Of a stretch of DNA of 64,000 bases, positions 32,781-45,819 are shown in pieces. A program made the translations under genes and the position numbers. Numbering within the stretch: position 1 is the stretch's first letter; each line of letters starts with the position of its first letter. Below the pieces are notes generated by a model that saw only the letters and a program-made list of their open reading frames with translations, was not told the DNA's origin and ran no database searches. The stretch is from Xylogone sp. PMI_703 (taxonomy: Eukaryota; Ascomycota; Leotiomycetes), in the NCBI GenBank assembly GCA_021399445.1, contig JAJTUQ010000003.1, positions 4,774,001 to 4,838,000 on the forward strand, written 5' to 3'.

Positions 32781-34651
32781 CTTCACGTATGTTCTGTCTC
32801 TGGTGTATTGTCTATAGAGCGAACATTCTTGGAATATTAGAGAGAAACAATGTCCTTGTAGCACAAAGGATATGGTCTTGTTATAGAGGGTGAAGTTTCG
32901 GATAGCCAGTCAACTGTTAATTCGACACATTTTTTTCTTACATGCTCACAGTCTCATGGACTCTCCATTATGACTAGGGAGGAATTCCAGAACCTCTCAA
33001 AAGTTCTACTACTTCTCTCTTACTCAATCGGCTGGGTAGGGATGTTGGCCGCCGTGCATGAGCTGAGATTTTTCTTGCTCTAAATTCTTACCTCATTCTT
33101 TTCCCATCATATTTTCCACATATTTATGATCAGCCGAAGTTAATGCTCACGCAGCCTACCATTCCATTATTTACAAGGATTGTAATAATAATCTTATTGA
33201 CCTATTTAGGCTCTCTGCTCCACGAAAGGCTCGGTTCAATCGCCTGTCCAGCAGCGCCTAATCTCGAAGCTTGTGTGAGCTTTACGGACGGTTTTAGCTT
33301 GGCAGTAATTATTAAGAATGTAAATGCGGCACTAGTTGGTATGGATAGGCGTAAGCGAAGTTCAAGCTGCACCGCATCAGCACTACTCGCTGAAGAGGAC
33401 TGTATTCGGGAGCTAGGGAGTATCAGCCGGCCCACCTTCCAGGTCCCAGGTTAGACGGTAATGACTTTTTCTTTTTAGCCCGCCGAGTGCTCTGTATGGA
33501 AATGCTGATTCCGGAACTCGGAATTGAGGAAGGACCCTTACTTTCCACCCCCTGGACCCCTACAATGGTCACCTCGGGTGATTTAACTGGGTTCAGGTGC
33601 AGCAAACTCCTTGAGCGGATGTATGCAGGAATTGTGAGGACCCAGTTAATCTCCACAGGGCATGCTTTCTATGGAGAACAGCATCAGATGACTTATATCC
33701 TTTGGAAGCTTCCAATCAATAGTGTGTCAGTTTTCTCACTGCCAAGAAGCTTAATCAAGTACGCTCACTCGACTCGGTACTTTATGCCTGTTATCTGTAA
33801 GCGATGGATGAATACTCCCTATCGAAACTCGTTCTGGCTCGATAATGTGCCTACAGGGGCAGACCTTAGCGCTTAGAGGCTTTACACGTGGTATGTTTAG
33901 GTAGTATTGTTAACCCTAATTTACGCTGCAGCGACTTAGTTACGCAAATACCTGACCCACATAATAAACTATGCTTCAGAGTACATGTGCAGGAACATTT
34001 TAATCGAACCAGTAGTTTTTTCTTAAAATAGCTCCAAATTTATTTCAATTGCTGCTTTTGCGATCAGACTATCTAGTGTAATGTTGCTCTACAAGACGAA
34101 ATAACATAATACTTTAGCACCTATTGAGAATTTTTCATTGCTGGGTCCTGAACATTACTTTCCATATTCGGGATTTTAGCCTAAAAGATGAACGAGTGAA
34201 GTTTCTCATGAATGTATCGAATCCGTCAAGCGAAGGAGGTTTCACATATCCATACTTTCACTATGATATATTACTAAGTAGACATTTCAGTATGCATAAC
34301 GGCACAAGGTCAAATGGTACCTGTTTTTAACTGATAGACTGAAAGAATTGAAAGAGAGGGATTGTAATTAGAGCGTAGAGTTGAACTGTTAATACCTATC
34401 TCAGGCTAGCTCACGATAACATTCAAGCTTCAGGAATCATAACCACAACATCAGTTGGGAAATTGCCACATCACTAACTTCTCGAATTCTCTCAAAAGTT
34501 AAAGCTCTATAATTCAATAACTAGACGTATTTTCTTACTCTAACTTCATTAAGAGAATAACGGTTCCATCAGTAATTATTTATACATAACCGCTCATCAT
34601 GCATAAACATTGGTGCATTCCGAAGTTACTCTATCTAATGTTCTCTTCTCT
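32781..34651. other. Gene-poor interval with weak coding-like frames
   Basis: About 1.9 kb. Plus-strand frames at 33143-33454 (an N-terminal hydrophobic stretch) and 33487-33876 are open but show no recognised domain, and I could not join them with a convincing intron. A decayed gene is possible. The rest shows nothing. Confidence 0.3.
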
Positions 34652-35700
34652 TTAGACGTCTGGAATTCCTCTTACTGCATCTGGACCTGGTGCTGGATCA
34701 GATGATCGGAACAGATGCTGTTCGTAAAAGAGTCTCCAACCAGGATTTCCAGCTGCATCGGCTGTGGGATCATATTGAAAGAGAGATATACCTGTTTGAT
34801 CACTAAATTCATCATCTGGCGCATTGCAGTCCACCGGTACGTAGTTGTAAACAGCGATAGGTACGTTTTGTCCAACAACAGCCCGAATAGAGGTAATCAG
34901 TTGAGGTACTTTCCCACGATAATTTGAGCTAGTGAATTGCCCGTTCTCTTTGCGCGGTGTCATAATGTAGACGCGTGTTTGAGCCTCAGGGAATAGGGCA
35001 GGATCAATTTTATCTCCTTCCCCCACTGGATTGCCCGTACCTCCGAAGAAATTGAGCACCATGTTCCGAAAGTTGGTAGCCTTCCCCCAGGAAGGATCTT
35101 CAAAGAAATGGCCCATGTAAACTGCTTGGTTTGAGATAATAGTGACCACAGTACATCCGCAGAGCCCGTCCGTGCCAACTGCAAAGGGTTGATCTTGAAG
35201 CTGTTTTTGAACGACAATATTAAGTTGATCTGCATCTGGGTCGTTATCAATAAGCCTTATTGGGCTTCCATATCTTGGATCTGGGTTTTCATTGTATTGA
35301 TCAAAAAGATATTGCCCAAGGTTGCCTTGAGCAACGTCTACGAATGCTCTCTTAGATAGCACACTAAGTCCTTGCGGAGGCAAAGCTACATTTGAGATCT
35401 GTCGTCGTATAGCCCGCGCGTTCGTAGTAACGCAGTTACTACCACAAAGAGTCCTACAATCAGGGACATCGGGATCATCTGCATCGGGCTCACAGTCATT
35501 TCTACGATATTGTGAGCTTGAATCTATGCAAACGTCAACAAGTGAACTGACCGACGTGCAAGCTCTTTATTTCCAAATCGCCATCCCTCCGGTGGACGAA
35601 GAGGATTTAGTGAAGTATCTGCTGGCTCAAGCCAACCAGTACTAAAGGCAGAGAAGAATAGTACAAGGACGGTGAATGTCCGTACTAACAATGATACCAT
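34652..35700 (-). CDS. Secreted protein of unknown function, 332 aa
   Basis: Two exons: 35700-35552 and 35501-34652. The 50-bp intron (GTCAGT to CGTAG) was chosen because the nearer acceptor would give only 28 bp; the chosen splice keeps phase and joins ELARR to NDCEPDADDPD. The first 20 residues are a clear signal peptide (LLVRTFTVLVLFFSAFS). The junction region contains a short Cys cluster (NDCEP, DCRTLCGSNC), after which comes a soluble domain with DxDADQLN-type acidic stretches. I do not recognise the family. Its place among surface and secreted genes suggests an extracellular role. ATG 35700 is the first ATG; upstream in-frame codons use TTG only. Confidence 0.75.
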
Positions 35701-37767
35701 AATGAGTGCCAATAAAAAGAATGTTAAGTAGTCTCAGGAGTATAGTTGGTCTGAAGAGAGTTGAGGAAGATAATGTATGGGCCGCCTTCTTCAGATGGTT
35801 AATGTAGAAGCCCTCTATGTCTTCGAGTAAGAGTTGACAGCCAGCATACTCTCTCTTTTCATTCAGTTCTCGGCTGGTCTATGTAAGTCTGGAGTAGTCA
35901 AGTGCTCATTTCAGTGCCGATAGTACTACTTTCTTACTAATTTTTCGATATCCACATTCATGCCTGTCCGCACATACAGTAGGTAAGGATACATCCTAAT
36001 TGTCCTGCAACATCAGATGAGAGCAAATATCTGTGGATAAGCACTAAATTTGACCTGTTGACATAGGATAATCTCATCGAAGAGCTTAATTGACTGCTAG
36101 TATTATTGGCTATCCTGGCTCATGTAGGCCGTATAGGTATTACTATATCATATCCACTAGATTACAAAGGAACATCAGCCTACCATCAGAAGCTTCAAGC
36201 GGGTGGAGTAGATGCAATGTTGCAAGACACACTGTGCTGCAGTACTTCTGTAAGCTCATTTCTTACACTAGAGTCTAAATTCAGAAGGTGGTAGTGATAG
36301 CGTTTCCCTAAAGGATATAAGAAAAACATTCTTTGAATTTTGGTGGATAGGTTAACTATGCATATTCAGTAGGTATCGCACGAGGCTCACAAAGACCTTG
36401 TAGCCAGATTGGGTAATAGTAGAGAGTTCCGAAGTTCATATTCCCGGGTAATAGTAATCCGAAATATACCAAAACTACCCATCTCTCGCCGCCTTAAATA
36501 TTACCCCTGTCAAGGCTTGAACTACTATTTTTCAATATCAGTGACTAACTTATCTTTACTCTAACTTAGTATGACACTACGGAATAAGCCAATGTCAATT
36601 GAACCTCCGATCTGGCAGCTTGATTCAACCAACATGTACCGTATTGTTCGGACGAAAAGACCTACACAGTAACAGACTGCTTCGTGATCTGAGCACGGGA
36701 AGAGTCTATCCCGCCCACAGTGGATAATCTTATCTAAATTTAATAGTTCTCCAGGGATAATATACCACTTAGTACGTACAGCTCCGAGCGAGTTTGAACG
36801 TTACTGCAGTGTAGATTGTCATAAGTATACTTTTGTATTGCCCAGGTTTCAACTGTTACGCGAGAATCTCATTTTCTCGTTACCATAGTATGAATGGATC
36901 CGTGTGGACTTAATCGTCTTGGCAAGCGCAGCATTGCTCACTACAAGCTTCAAGGACAAAACATGTTACTTGCTGGATTGATAATGAATTTTACTTAATG
37001 TACAGTATAACAGAACTAGTAAGCAGTAATTCGGAACCGTGAGAACTTAGTACTCTCTGTTAACTAGGTATTTAAACGGCAAATTTAACGAATCGATGCT
37101 GCGTAAGGCTGAGATAAGTCTTCGCTTCAAAAGAGTATTTAAGTCCAGGCCTGCGCAATACTACCTAGCTCGTCAGAAAGTTACTTTCCTAATTGGTAGT
37201 AGGCACCACGCCCTTTGAATTGGAACCACAAGAATCTAGCTGCAGATAGCACTCTACCAAAGATTGCATTGTAGTACATATTACTGTACGTAATGCATTT
37301 GAAGTCTAGCAGTCGCTGTAGTATCTGGTACCCACTAATGTGGGAAATATATGTGCTCAGATGGAGGATACTATATCGCGGAATCACCATGTGGTCACTT
37401 AGTACTAGGTAACTGCATTATCCTAGTCTGGAGTGGGGATGCAAGGTTAGAGCAAGTTCGCCCTTGTATACTTCCACCCATAAATCCATTTTCTCCATTT
37501 TACGCTTTCCCTCGGTAAGAAGATAGAATTTATCTTGAGAATAGAACTACCGCATAATCGTTCTATCCTTCAATCAGCATGGTTACAATAAGCCCTAAGG
37601 TGAACACAGCTGTGCAGAGTTATCTGGATCCTGGAGTTTCCTAGAAGTCCCAGGCATCCCATCGGCTGTTGAACGCAGTCTGTGATATAGCAACTTATAT
37701 CTGGCAAAGCTGCTGTTTGTGAAGTCCCACAACGAGAGAGTGACTTTTTTTCGTTGAGTTAGGCAAG
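35701..37767. other. Gene-free interval, about 2 kb
   Basis: No gene recognised on either strand. Short open frames at 36090-36294 and 37181-37390 have no domain features. The last few hundred bases contain the promoter of the WSC-domain gene. Confidence 0.4.
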
Positions 37768-40124
37768 ATGTTGCCCCTTCTCACTCTTATTTTCAGTATA
37801 TCTTATTGTTATGCTGCTAATATTACTTTCAACGCTGCTAATTCCAACTTCGATCTATCCCGAGAGCTAAATCTCAATAACAACCTACCCCATATCTTTA
37901 GTCGAGCTACGTCGCGAGACCCTTCTTGCCCTAATGGTTTTCTGTGTGAACAACAAGGATGTGATGGGAATATCATCTGTCCTGAAGGTCAAATTTGCTT
38001 CAATTTTGAAGGCACTGTTGCTTGCGGTGACCCTGGATTGACAATATGTGCTTTGAATCCCAATACATTAGAGGCAGTAGGCTGTAATGGTGGAACATGT
38101 TGGTAAGTTTTTGCTTTAAAATGGAAGAATGACAACACCCATTGACTGCTATTACTTGTGCATAACAAAATTACTTAGTATTAGTGATACGGCTAACGCT
38201 CTTCATAAGTCATGGCAACTGCTATACAGCTGGCACAGTGTGTTGTGATTTCGATAGTATCCAGTGTGAAGTAGGCGACTTGTGCAACGCATGCAAGGCA
38301 GGTCAGACTTGTGGCAATAATCAGTGTGTAGGAGGAGGTACAAATCCTCCTCCCCCTCCTCCTCCACCACCACCAGCTACAACTAGCAAGACGACTGTCA
38401 AACCACCGCCGCCGCCGCCAGCAACTACAACTAGTAAGACGACTGCTAAACCGCCACCACCAGCAACCACAACTAGCAAGACAACAGCAAATCCTCCTCC
38501 TCCTCCCGCGAGCTCAACTACTACTGGTGGCGGTGCTGCTGCTCCAACTTTGGTATCAGGGTCAGGGAGCTTTTCAAATATAGGATGCTTCGTTGATTTG
38601 ATAGACGCCAGAGTGCTGGTGGCTGGCTCCAGCGTTGACCATAGTTCAACTGGCATGACAGTGGGGAAATGCATTTCCTTTGCTTCAGATGGTGGTTTTC
38701 AATTTGCAGGTGTTGAGTTTGGAGGGTATGTTTTATTCTTTAATTGTTTCTAAGGTAATACGGCTTCTAACTCTTCTCTAGGGAATGTTGGGTGGGTAAC
38801 ACAGTACATGATGCAGTTAGTGCCTCACAAAGCGACTGCAATCAAGCTTGTGATGGGAACTCACGGGAGCTTTGTGGTGCCTCGGGCCGCATTCAGATTT
38901 ACCAAGATGGAGACTGGTTTGATCCAGCCGCTGATGACCTTGCAAACGCCCTTCAGCAGTTCAATGCTACTCTTGTTCAAGCACAAGCAGCTATTGATGC
39001 TTACCATACCGATATTCAAGCCTTGCAGAGTGCATTGCAGTCAGGGTCACGTAAACGTGCCACCATCACCGAGATTGAACTAGAGGTCCTTAATGACCGC
39101 TCACAAATACAAACCGCCCAAGATAGTATAAGTAAGGACTCTACGGCTTATCACATTATTTATATTCTAATGACTCTTCACAGATCAAGAATCAGAGTTC
39201 ATTGGCCGCTTATTTCTTCGAGGTGCAAGTCGGGACGTCTCCAGAGGAACAGAGCCTATAGTAAGGTAATCCTAATCAGACATTATCATATAGTACTAAC
39301 TTCTATTGCTAGGTTGACGCAGATACATTGGATCAGCTTCAGCAAGCACGTAAGAATCATAGCTCACTTATTAATGAACTCTCATGCTTACTATCCTTGT
39401 CTTTTTACAGTAGAGGAAACCTCTGACGCCCTTTCCGATACAGCTGAGGCTGCCTCAGAAGATGCTGACAATATTAATGCTTCTACTGAGAACTTGATCG
39501 ATTTCCAAAGGGACGTTACGGTTTCCCAAAGTGCTGTAAGAACAAGTTCCACGCCCTAGTAGCCCACATACTCATCTATCACAGCTTTCCACCATTGGAA
39601 TTCCAGGTCTCGCAGCAGTAGGAATCTGTAAGTCTCCTTCTTGATCAGTTATACATTAGAAATAAGAAATACAGCTGAAAGCGATAATTTGAAATCTAGT
39701 TTTCACGATAGCTACCTTGTTTTCTATCTTCCACAGCAGTGGAGGAGGAAACGGAGGAGGAACCGTCGGAGTAACCGTCGGAGGCGGTGGCCCTACTAGC
39801 AGTTCATGTCGGACAAGTACGGCTCGAGACTGTCAAGTTGGCTGCTCTATAACCAATTTTGGTGACACATCCTTTGCAACGAATTGTTTCACAACACGCT
39901 GTGTCACTAGTACCGGGTGCGACGTTGAGGGCAGTACTACAACTACAGAGACTACCACTTCTCTGTGCCCTATAAGCCGGCCACCCGGAACTACCTGGAT
40001 TCCAGCACCAAATGTGCCTTTGCCTTTCCTAGGAAATGACAACGTGTGGACTACACCCACAGGGGCAAGTCAGCTGCGTCGAGACCTGCCACCCATGATA
40101 ACTATCCCCCCTACTTATTTTTAA
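37768..40124 (+). CDS. Secreted WSC-domain protein with Cys-rich N-terminus and coiled-coil-like region, 631 aa
   Basis: Eight exons: 37768-38102, 38210-38725, 38782-39131, 39184-39260, 39313-39349, 39411-39535, 39585-39627 and 39712-40124; every junction keeps phase. A signal peptide (residues 1-17) is followed by a Cys-rich module (PNGFLCEQQGCDGN, CCDFDSIQCEVGDLC), a Pro/Thr/Lys linker with repeated SKTTxKPPPPP, and a WSC domain split by intron 2 (GCFVDLIDARVL, MTVGKCISF, GVEFGGECWVGN, ACDGNSRELCG). WSC domains bind cell-wall glycans. The middle is rich in Ala, Gln, Asp and Glu and looks helical. A hydrophobic segment near exons 7-8 and a Gly/Ser-rich, Cys-containing tail follow. Exons 1-3 are firm. 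Exon 4 reads in an unexpected frame (see findings), so the model there may be wrong. Confidence 0.78.
38338..38515 (+). repeat. Pro/Thr/Lys coding repeats
   Basis: Three to four copies of a unit encoding ATTTSKTTAKPPPPP, with variation in the length of the proline run. They form the linker before the WSC domain. Confidence 0.8.
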
Positions 40125-41432
40125 AACTTTGGTCAGGGTTACTTGTTGGATTGGGTTGATACTATAGAAAGCACGAGATGACCTTTGATTCTCGAGTTTG
40201 AGCGGCCTCCTAAGCTGTATACACTTAGGCTATGAATAAATTGACTAGTTATCAGGGCATTTATTGTCAGACGCAAATGTATAGCTAACTACAAATGAAT
40301 CAAAAGTTTCTTGATTTGGGCGAAATATAACTTATGCTTCGCTAGATTTATAACTAGGAAGAATCTTTTGAGATATATTCAGATTGGATTTCTGCATGAG
40401 GTATTTGAAGTAGATAATGCAGCATTCATAATAGTCGGTCAATCACTGAATAATTACTAATTACTGTTGAATTAGGAATAGAGCCTGTTGTTGTTGGAGC
40501 ACTGCAGACCAGTATGAGCGAGGAAGAGCTAGCCTACGGTCTATACAGCCAGCTCCTAGGGTTTCTACAGTTATAAAGGCAGTGGCTCTGGCTGCAATTG
40601 CGGTTCCGGAGGCTAATCTATCTTTTATCTTTGAGTCCAGTTGTCAATATACACTGTCATATCGCGACGGCCTCGCCGGACATCTATACCTGCGATATTC
40701 TAACCATATCTAGGCCCTCCTTTACTTCGAAAACCAACTCCTTTGACAGTTGTATTCTTTTGAGTGCGGTCCTCCTTTATTTGAGATATCTAGAAGATGT
40801 AGTACGAGAAATACTCAAATTGACAGCACTTCCTTTGGAATAGCCATCTTCTATTTTAGTCCTGTATGGCGAGCGGGCGGGTTTATCTTGGGATGTTAGA
40901 GTAGAAGTGGTACCGCGAGATGGAACGAATAGATTAGAATTTAGGCCTGCACAGATAATCCCGTATTAGGCCTGGCGCAATCCCTTTTTCCCCTGCATAT
41001 AAATAGGCTCAAGCTAAACGAACTCAAAATTGGTAGCACCGGCTGATATTGGCTGATTATTGTCATACAGCTCGTTTACTTACGAGATACACTAAACACC
41101 CTGCGACTATAATAAATTCCAGGCTCTTAATAATGACCTATCATTAAAGTAATCTATGAGCATTAAACTTGTACATCTAAGCTTAAATATACCTAGTTGC
41201 AAGTTCAAGGCACTATATGGGTGGAAGTGATCTAGGGCCGCTGGTTCGTTAGCTCTTTTAATCTTATGCATACCAAGAAGCTTTAGCCTGTAAGGCTTGT
41301 AATTGCTTTCCATGACTTTGAATACTCGGCGAGGTCTGTAACTCGAAGGCTGCTTGCATCAGCTGCAGTATCGGCAGTTCGATGAGAGAGAATGGTTCGG
41401 TGCAAATTACCGGTACCGATGAATCGAGCACC
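40125..41432. other. Gene-poor interval
   Basis: A plus-strand segment about 40570-40700 reads like protein (AVPEANLSFIFESS, YTLSYRDGLAGHLYL) but is stopped by TAG soon after. I cannot name it; it may be a remnant. The rest shows nothing. Confidence 0.3.
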
Positions 41433-41762
41433 TTAAGTCAGCTTAAGTCTATAAATAGCCTCATACAATACAATTCTTATTTGCTCTGCAATATCCCGAG
41501 GTTGGGATTCTACGATATTATCATCGTAGTGATGCTTTAGTTTGGCTACGGCACCTCCGTACACCGCCTTGCATCGATCTCTCACACTAACTAGCTCAGG
41601 ACTGGTCGCAGTGCGCCCCTTTTTGCGTGATGCCTGAAATTTCAGATCGCAATCCTCAAAAGTAGTACATCGCATGATATCAGACTCCTCTTTGGCCAGT
41701 GCATATAAAAAAATTAGGTGAACTGAATGATTCATTAGTTGCTTTATAAGAATCGGTATCAT
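41433..41762 (-). CDS. Hypothetical small protein, 109 aa
   Basis: Open frame with a charged, helix-like C-terminal half (RDRCKAVYGGAVAKLKHHYDD, then IAEQIRIVLYEAIYRL) that looks like real protein. No domain is recognised. The first 25 residues are hydrophobic. It might be the last exon of a larger gene or a remnant. It lies between the WSC gene and the GT32 gene. Confidence 0.3.
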   Translation of the reverse strand: MIPILIKQLMNHSVHLIFLYALAKEESDIMRCTTFEDCDLKFQASRKKGRTATSPELVSVRDRCKAVYGGAVAKLKHHYDDNIVESQPRDIAEQIRIVLYEAIYRLKLT

Positions 41763-41972
41763 TTAATTTACATTTGTAAGTTCTATTTCAACATTTTGTG
41801 GCAAAATCTCCACCAAGCTCTCCACCTAGACGATGGCGCTTTGATCAGTCGCAACTGAACGGGTATCCCTATTCTTACTAAATTCTTACACGCACCGCCG
41901 GTAACCTATGTACAAAGCGCTTACTATGAAAAAGGAAAGTAAGTGCTCAAAAGCAAAAGAGAACGAGTCATA

Positions 41973-43100
41973 TCATACTAAGCACTCTTTGCCATAAGCC
42001 CCCATTTGCAGCCTCTTAATCCTTTGAAACATTATCCGCCGGGTTGCATATATTCCCACCGTCGATATTAATATCATCCCAATAATAGCATAACGACGTT
42101 CCCACACCCATACTACCACAACAACGTCATCTCCATGCCACGAGCCCCCAGGGCGGTGACCGAAGAAAGTGTATTCCTCAGAGTAGAAGATTCGTGGTAA
42201 AATAGCAATGTCTCCTGGACACGAGTATCGATGTGCACGACTTCCTCCTTCGAGAAGCTCTCTCACGCATGTTTCGTCGTCATTGGTAATGGTAATGTTC
42301 GCTTCTTCTTCTGCCCTCGATCCTACTGGTTTGTTCCCACGGAACCAATAGTCCTTCAACATGATATTCGCAAACATAGGGCCGGTGCTCCAGAAGACTG
42401 TTGGATAAGTAAAATAGTAGCTGACATCGTAATTTCGGAGATTTTGGATCATTCTTCCAAAAACTGGATGTCCAGGTCTGCTCGCCATCAAATCATTGTT
42501 GATGCCCAGTGGTGATGCTCGTGGAAACCACGCTGAGAATTCCAGCAGCGGATCAAGTGACCTTCGGCAACTGATGTCGAGATCCATATAGACGCCTCCG
42601 TAGTGCCATAGAACAAAATATTTCAGCGCATCGACTCGTTGGATGGGAAATTTATACCCATCATATGTAGGGAGAAACCACGCATAGTGTTCCTCGATGA
42701 ACTCGCGTCCAGAATCAGCATTCCAAGTGTAAATTGTATAATTAGGATTATTATCTCTGCACATATCCTGCGCAGTCGACCAGATATCAGGAATTTTTGT
42801 CTTCATCGATTGATCTCGAGATATTCCCGCAAACCAGATATTGTGAATGATGGGAGGAATTTTGATAGTTGATGAAAGTGGTGCGTCATATTGAATTGGT
42901 GTGCGGTCTGATATCGAAATGTTCAATGCTTTGGTATATTCCGGATCAAAATCGTCAAAGGTTATGAAAGATGAGTCTAGAACAGCTGAAAAAAGGAGTT
43001 CTTCTTTAATGTAATAATGAAGGCAAAGTAAAGTAAAAAATAACGAAGTAATAATACAGTATCCAGTGAATTTTTTGAGAGTTAGAGTCATGAAGGCCAT
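41973..43100 (-). CDS. GT32-family glycosyltransferase (type II membrane protein), 375 aa
   Basis: Single exon. Near the N-terminus is a transmembrane anchor (ITSLFFTLLCLHYYI), followed by a luminal domain with IPPIIHNIWFAG, QRVDALKYFVLWHYGG and the DxD motif in VYMDLDIS (Asp 173 and 175), which binds metal and sugar nucleotide. This is the OCH1/SUR1-like GT32 pattern; fungal members add mannose to glycans or to inositol phosphoceramide in the Golgi. A second hydrophobic segment near the C-terminus (IGMILISTVGIYA) resembles the inositolphosphoceramide mannosyltransferase group. ATG 43100 was chosen because the 15 upstream codons begin with TTG, not ATG. The gene appears intact; the exact acceptor is unknown. 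Confidence 0.9.
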   Translation of the reverse strand: MAFMTLTLKKFTGYCIITSLFFTLLCLHYYIKEELLFSAVLDSSFITFDDFDPEYTKALNISISDRTPIQYDAPLSSTIKIPPIIHNIWFAGISRDQSMKTKIPDIWSTAQDMCRDNNPNYTIYTWNADSGREFIEEHYAWFLPTYDGYKFPIQRVDALKYFVLWHYGGVYMDLDISCRRSLDPLLEFSAWFPRASPLGINNDLMASRPGHPVFGRMIQNLRNYDVSYYFTYPTVFWSTGPMFANIMLKDYWFRGNKPVGSRAEEEANITITNDDETCVRELLEGGSRAHRYSCPGDIAILPRIFYSEEYTFFGHRPGGSWHGDDVVVVVWVWERRYAIIGMILISTVGIYATRRIMFQRIKRLQMGAYGKECLV

Positions 43101-45819
43101 CTTCAGCCCTCTTACTCTTTGACTGGTGTGGGAAGCAGTTGACAATAAGGAAGGAAAGTCTCAAGCATTACGGGTTTGGGATTAGGAAGTAGAGAACAGA
43201 TTTCTATTATTAGATGTCTACTAGCAATAGTACTGTACAGCGCAATATGAACCACAGCTCAAACATTAGAATAGACTTTCACTGGCCTACAGTGGCGCCA
43301 ACGTAAGCTTGCCAAGCAATTATCAAACAGAGCATACCCATATTCCCAAATTTACGAGCTGGTCCTAGTAAGGGACAATTCATCCGTTCGGCAACACACT
43401 TTCCAATACCGGTATGGCGTAGTGCTGGTCGTTAGTACTACGCTGCTAAAGCTATCATACTCTTACACGATCTAGCAACTTGAGGCCAAGCCGCCGTAAA
43501 TTCTTGTTTGGGTTACACTATTCTAAGTACTGTGTAAAACCCTGATCGCGAGCACCTGGCTTGGTTGGATAGGGTGGATACCCCGCTAAGAATTGCTCTT
43601 AATCTGAGGATATATGGCACCACTAAAGAACTGCTATCTATCAATTGTGCTAAGAAACATTCTAGTCCCCTTTGCAGACGCTGGACTGAACTTACGCTGA
43701 ATAAATGTCACCCACAGTAACTTTTCGATACATTCTGATTACGTTTTCGTAGGGAAAGCACCACAAAACACGGGCTGGGCAGATGTCGATCTACCACCAC
43801 CATGGTATCGCAGGTTCTGCCCCGTATTCCACTTACTAGTAGGGGTTGAATCCTACAATTCGTCATGGACAGCATGTGGTAGGTATATAGCCGCTCTCGC
43901 CGCTGTCGGCCGCTCAGCCGTCGATACCACCTCATGTTGAACTACAGAAGTAACATGTGGTATTTGACGGAGTCCGCTTCCGTCTTTGAAACGGAAGGAT
44001 TCCAGATCTCCGTGCGGCAATCTGCACGGAAGATTTGAGCACGGTGGTACTAGACCAATGATAGAGTAAGTGTTTAACCATAAAATTTCTACGGTAGATC
44101 AGTGGCCAGAACGAATGTTGGAGTGAGTGCCATATGGGGAAAGTAAAGAAAGAAAGAAATAAAATAAATCATGGGCCAGTTAATCAGCGCAACTACTGCG
44201 GTTGTCTGGCACTTTCAAAACAACCTCAGTGACAACGCAAGATCGGTTTCAAGTTATGCTCACCAGATTTGCTGTGGGTGGGCCTTGCCATTAATCCGTA
44301 GGCAGCAACAATTTGCCAGATTAGTTGTGATAGATAATCCAAATTACTCGAGTAACGTGGAACTTGAGTAGTAAGCTTACCCGTACTCGGTCGCATACTG
44401 GACTAAATTAGAAGGGCACACTTTTGACTTCCCAGATGGGCGTGCTGAGCGCGCTACATGATATGATTGATTGTAGCCCTGCTTGGCACGATCTCCTAGA
44501 GGCGAGTTTGCTATGCTGTCGCAGTTAATTACCTATGTCAGGCATCAGGATCAGCTATGCCGCCCCTAATGCTATGCCATTCTCCACAAATGCTTCGCCT
44601 TGCGCTGCCATTGCTTCGATCGACTGAGCGCCAGGATTACTTGAAGTAGATCTACAAAATCTTCCCAAGCTTCCTCATCAAGCTGTGAAGTTGCTTAGTA
44701 CTCTCTTTGTTGAGAGCCACCGAATATCGGTACTGTTAGGCTCGCATTAAATCCGGGAGTTTGGTATGCGGGAGGGTACGTGCAGCAATTGATTTCTCAA
44801 AGCGACCCTTAAAGTAAGCATAACTCCGCTCCACAAGAATACCGTAGCTCCGTAGGCAATTAAGTACATATTCCTATTTCATCAGGTGGGGTATTCTGAC
44901 AGGTGTCAGGGCGCTGACAAAGATATACACAGAGCGACTCAATGTTGGGTGGCTATGCGCAGTCAAGCAGTTTGAGTAGGATTTCTCTGGTGGCTGGGGG
45001 ATTGAAAGCACCATGGACGTACCTGACAGTGCCTGGATAAATGCCGGGCCGTACTTGTACGATCGGCCATGCTCCTGCATAACGGGAGCGTAATGCCAAG
45101 ACTGATCTCTGTGATTAGGCAGACGCGATATAAAACATTCTGAGTGGTTGTCGGTGTCACCGTACAGATACGAATAAGCATCGCTATAGCCTGTGCTAAC
45201 ATCCTTCCGCCACTAGCCATGCCGCAATCCAGTTTGAAGCCAATTAGAGCAAAAGCTGAGGGTGTGCCCAGAGATGATAGGGGGATTCTGTGCGGAACCT
45301 ATACGAAACAGACGCCTTGTTAAGTGTGTCCGAGATTTGACCTCTCGTGTGCCTCCGTACCAAGAAGTAGAAATCCTTCTGGAGTAGTGACGCTCAATGA
45401 ATGGATTTGGACAGGTACGGTGTCCAAGTTCAATCTATCTAGAGAGTTCAATTGTCGTGGGGGTCTTACACCGACAAGACCGGATGATAATTGCGCACGC
45501 GTTTTACAACACCTTTCTGTAAAGGTACCCCATTCATCCAGACACCCAAGACTATGCAGAATAAGAGAAATTCAATGATGTTTTCAGCTAGTAATGTCAG
45601 GCTATGTCAGATCTTTAGCGAATAACTTTTGTATTACAACATCTATGCTCCTTGTTCCTAATTTACTCTTCTCTCTGATGTAGTTTGATCTATAAGAAAA
45701 TTCCGAAAGGATAGGACTAGACAGATCTACCCTTAAAACTGAAACCAAAATTCAACTACTATGTGAGTCTCAGAATAGCGAACCTAAAATTCGTGTATTG
45801 TTATTACAGCAATTTGAAA
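43101..45819. other. Long gene-poor interval with decayed coding-like pieces
   Basis: About 2.7 kb. On the minus strand, pieces near 45330-45430 (HSLSVTTPEGFLLLGTEAHE) and 44960-45110 (SYLYGDTDNHSECFISRLPN, then YKYGPAFIQALSGT) look like protein but need frame changes, and I cannot name them. They may be one dead gene next to the purine group. 43101-44870 shows nothing firm. Confidence 0.3.

Noticed and set aside
33143..33876. Two plus-strand open frames as a two-exon gene
   Set aside because: No domain, no good splice pair and no conserved pattern; described only as weak coding-like frames.
35502..35551. A 28-bp intron ending at the first AG in the secreted-protein gene
   Set aside because: Too short for a fungal intron; the next AG gives 50 bp and keeps the frame.
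43846..43860. A GGTTGAATCCTAC motif resembling a tRNA B box
   Set aside because: No A box or cloverleaf can be built around it.
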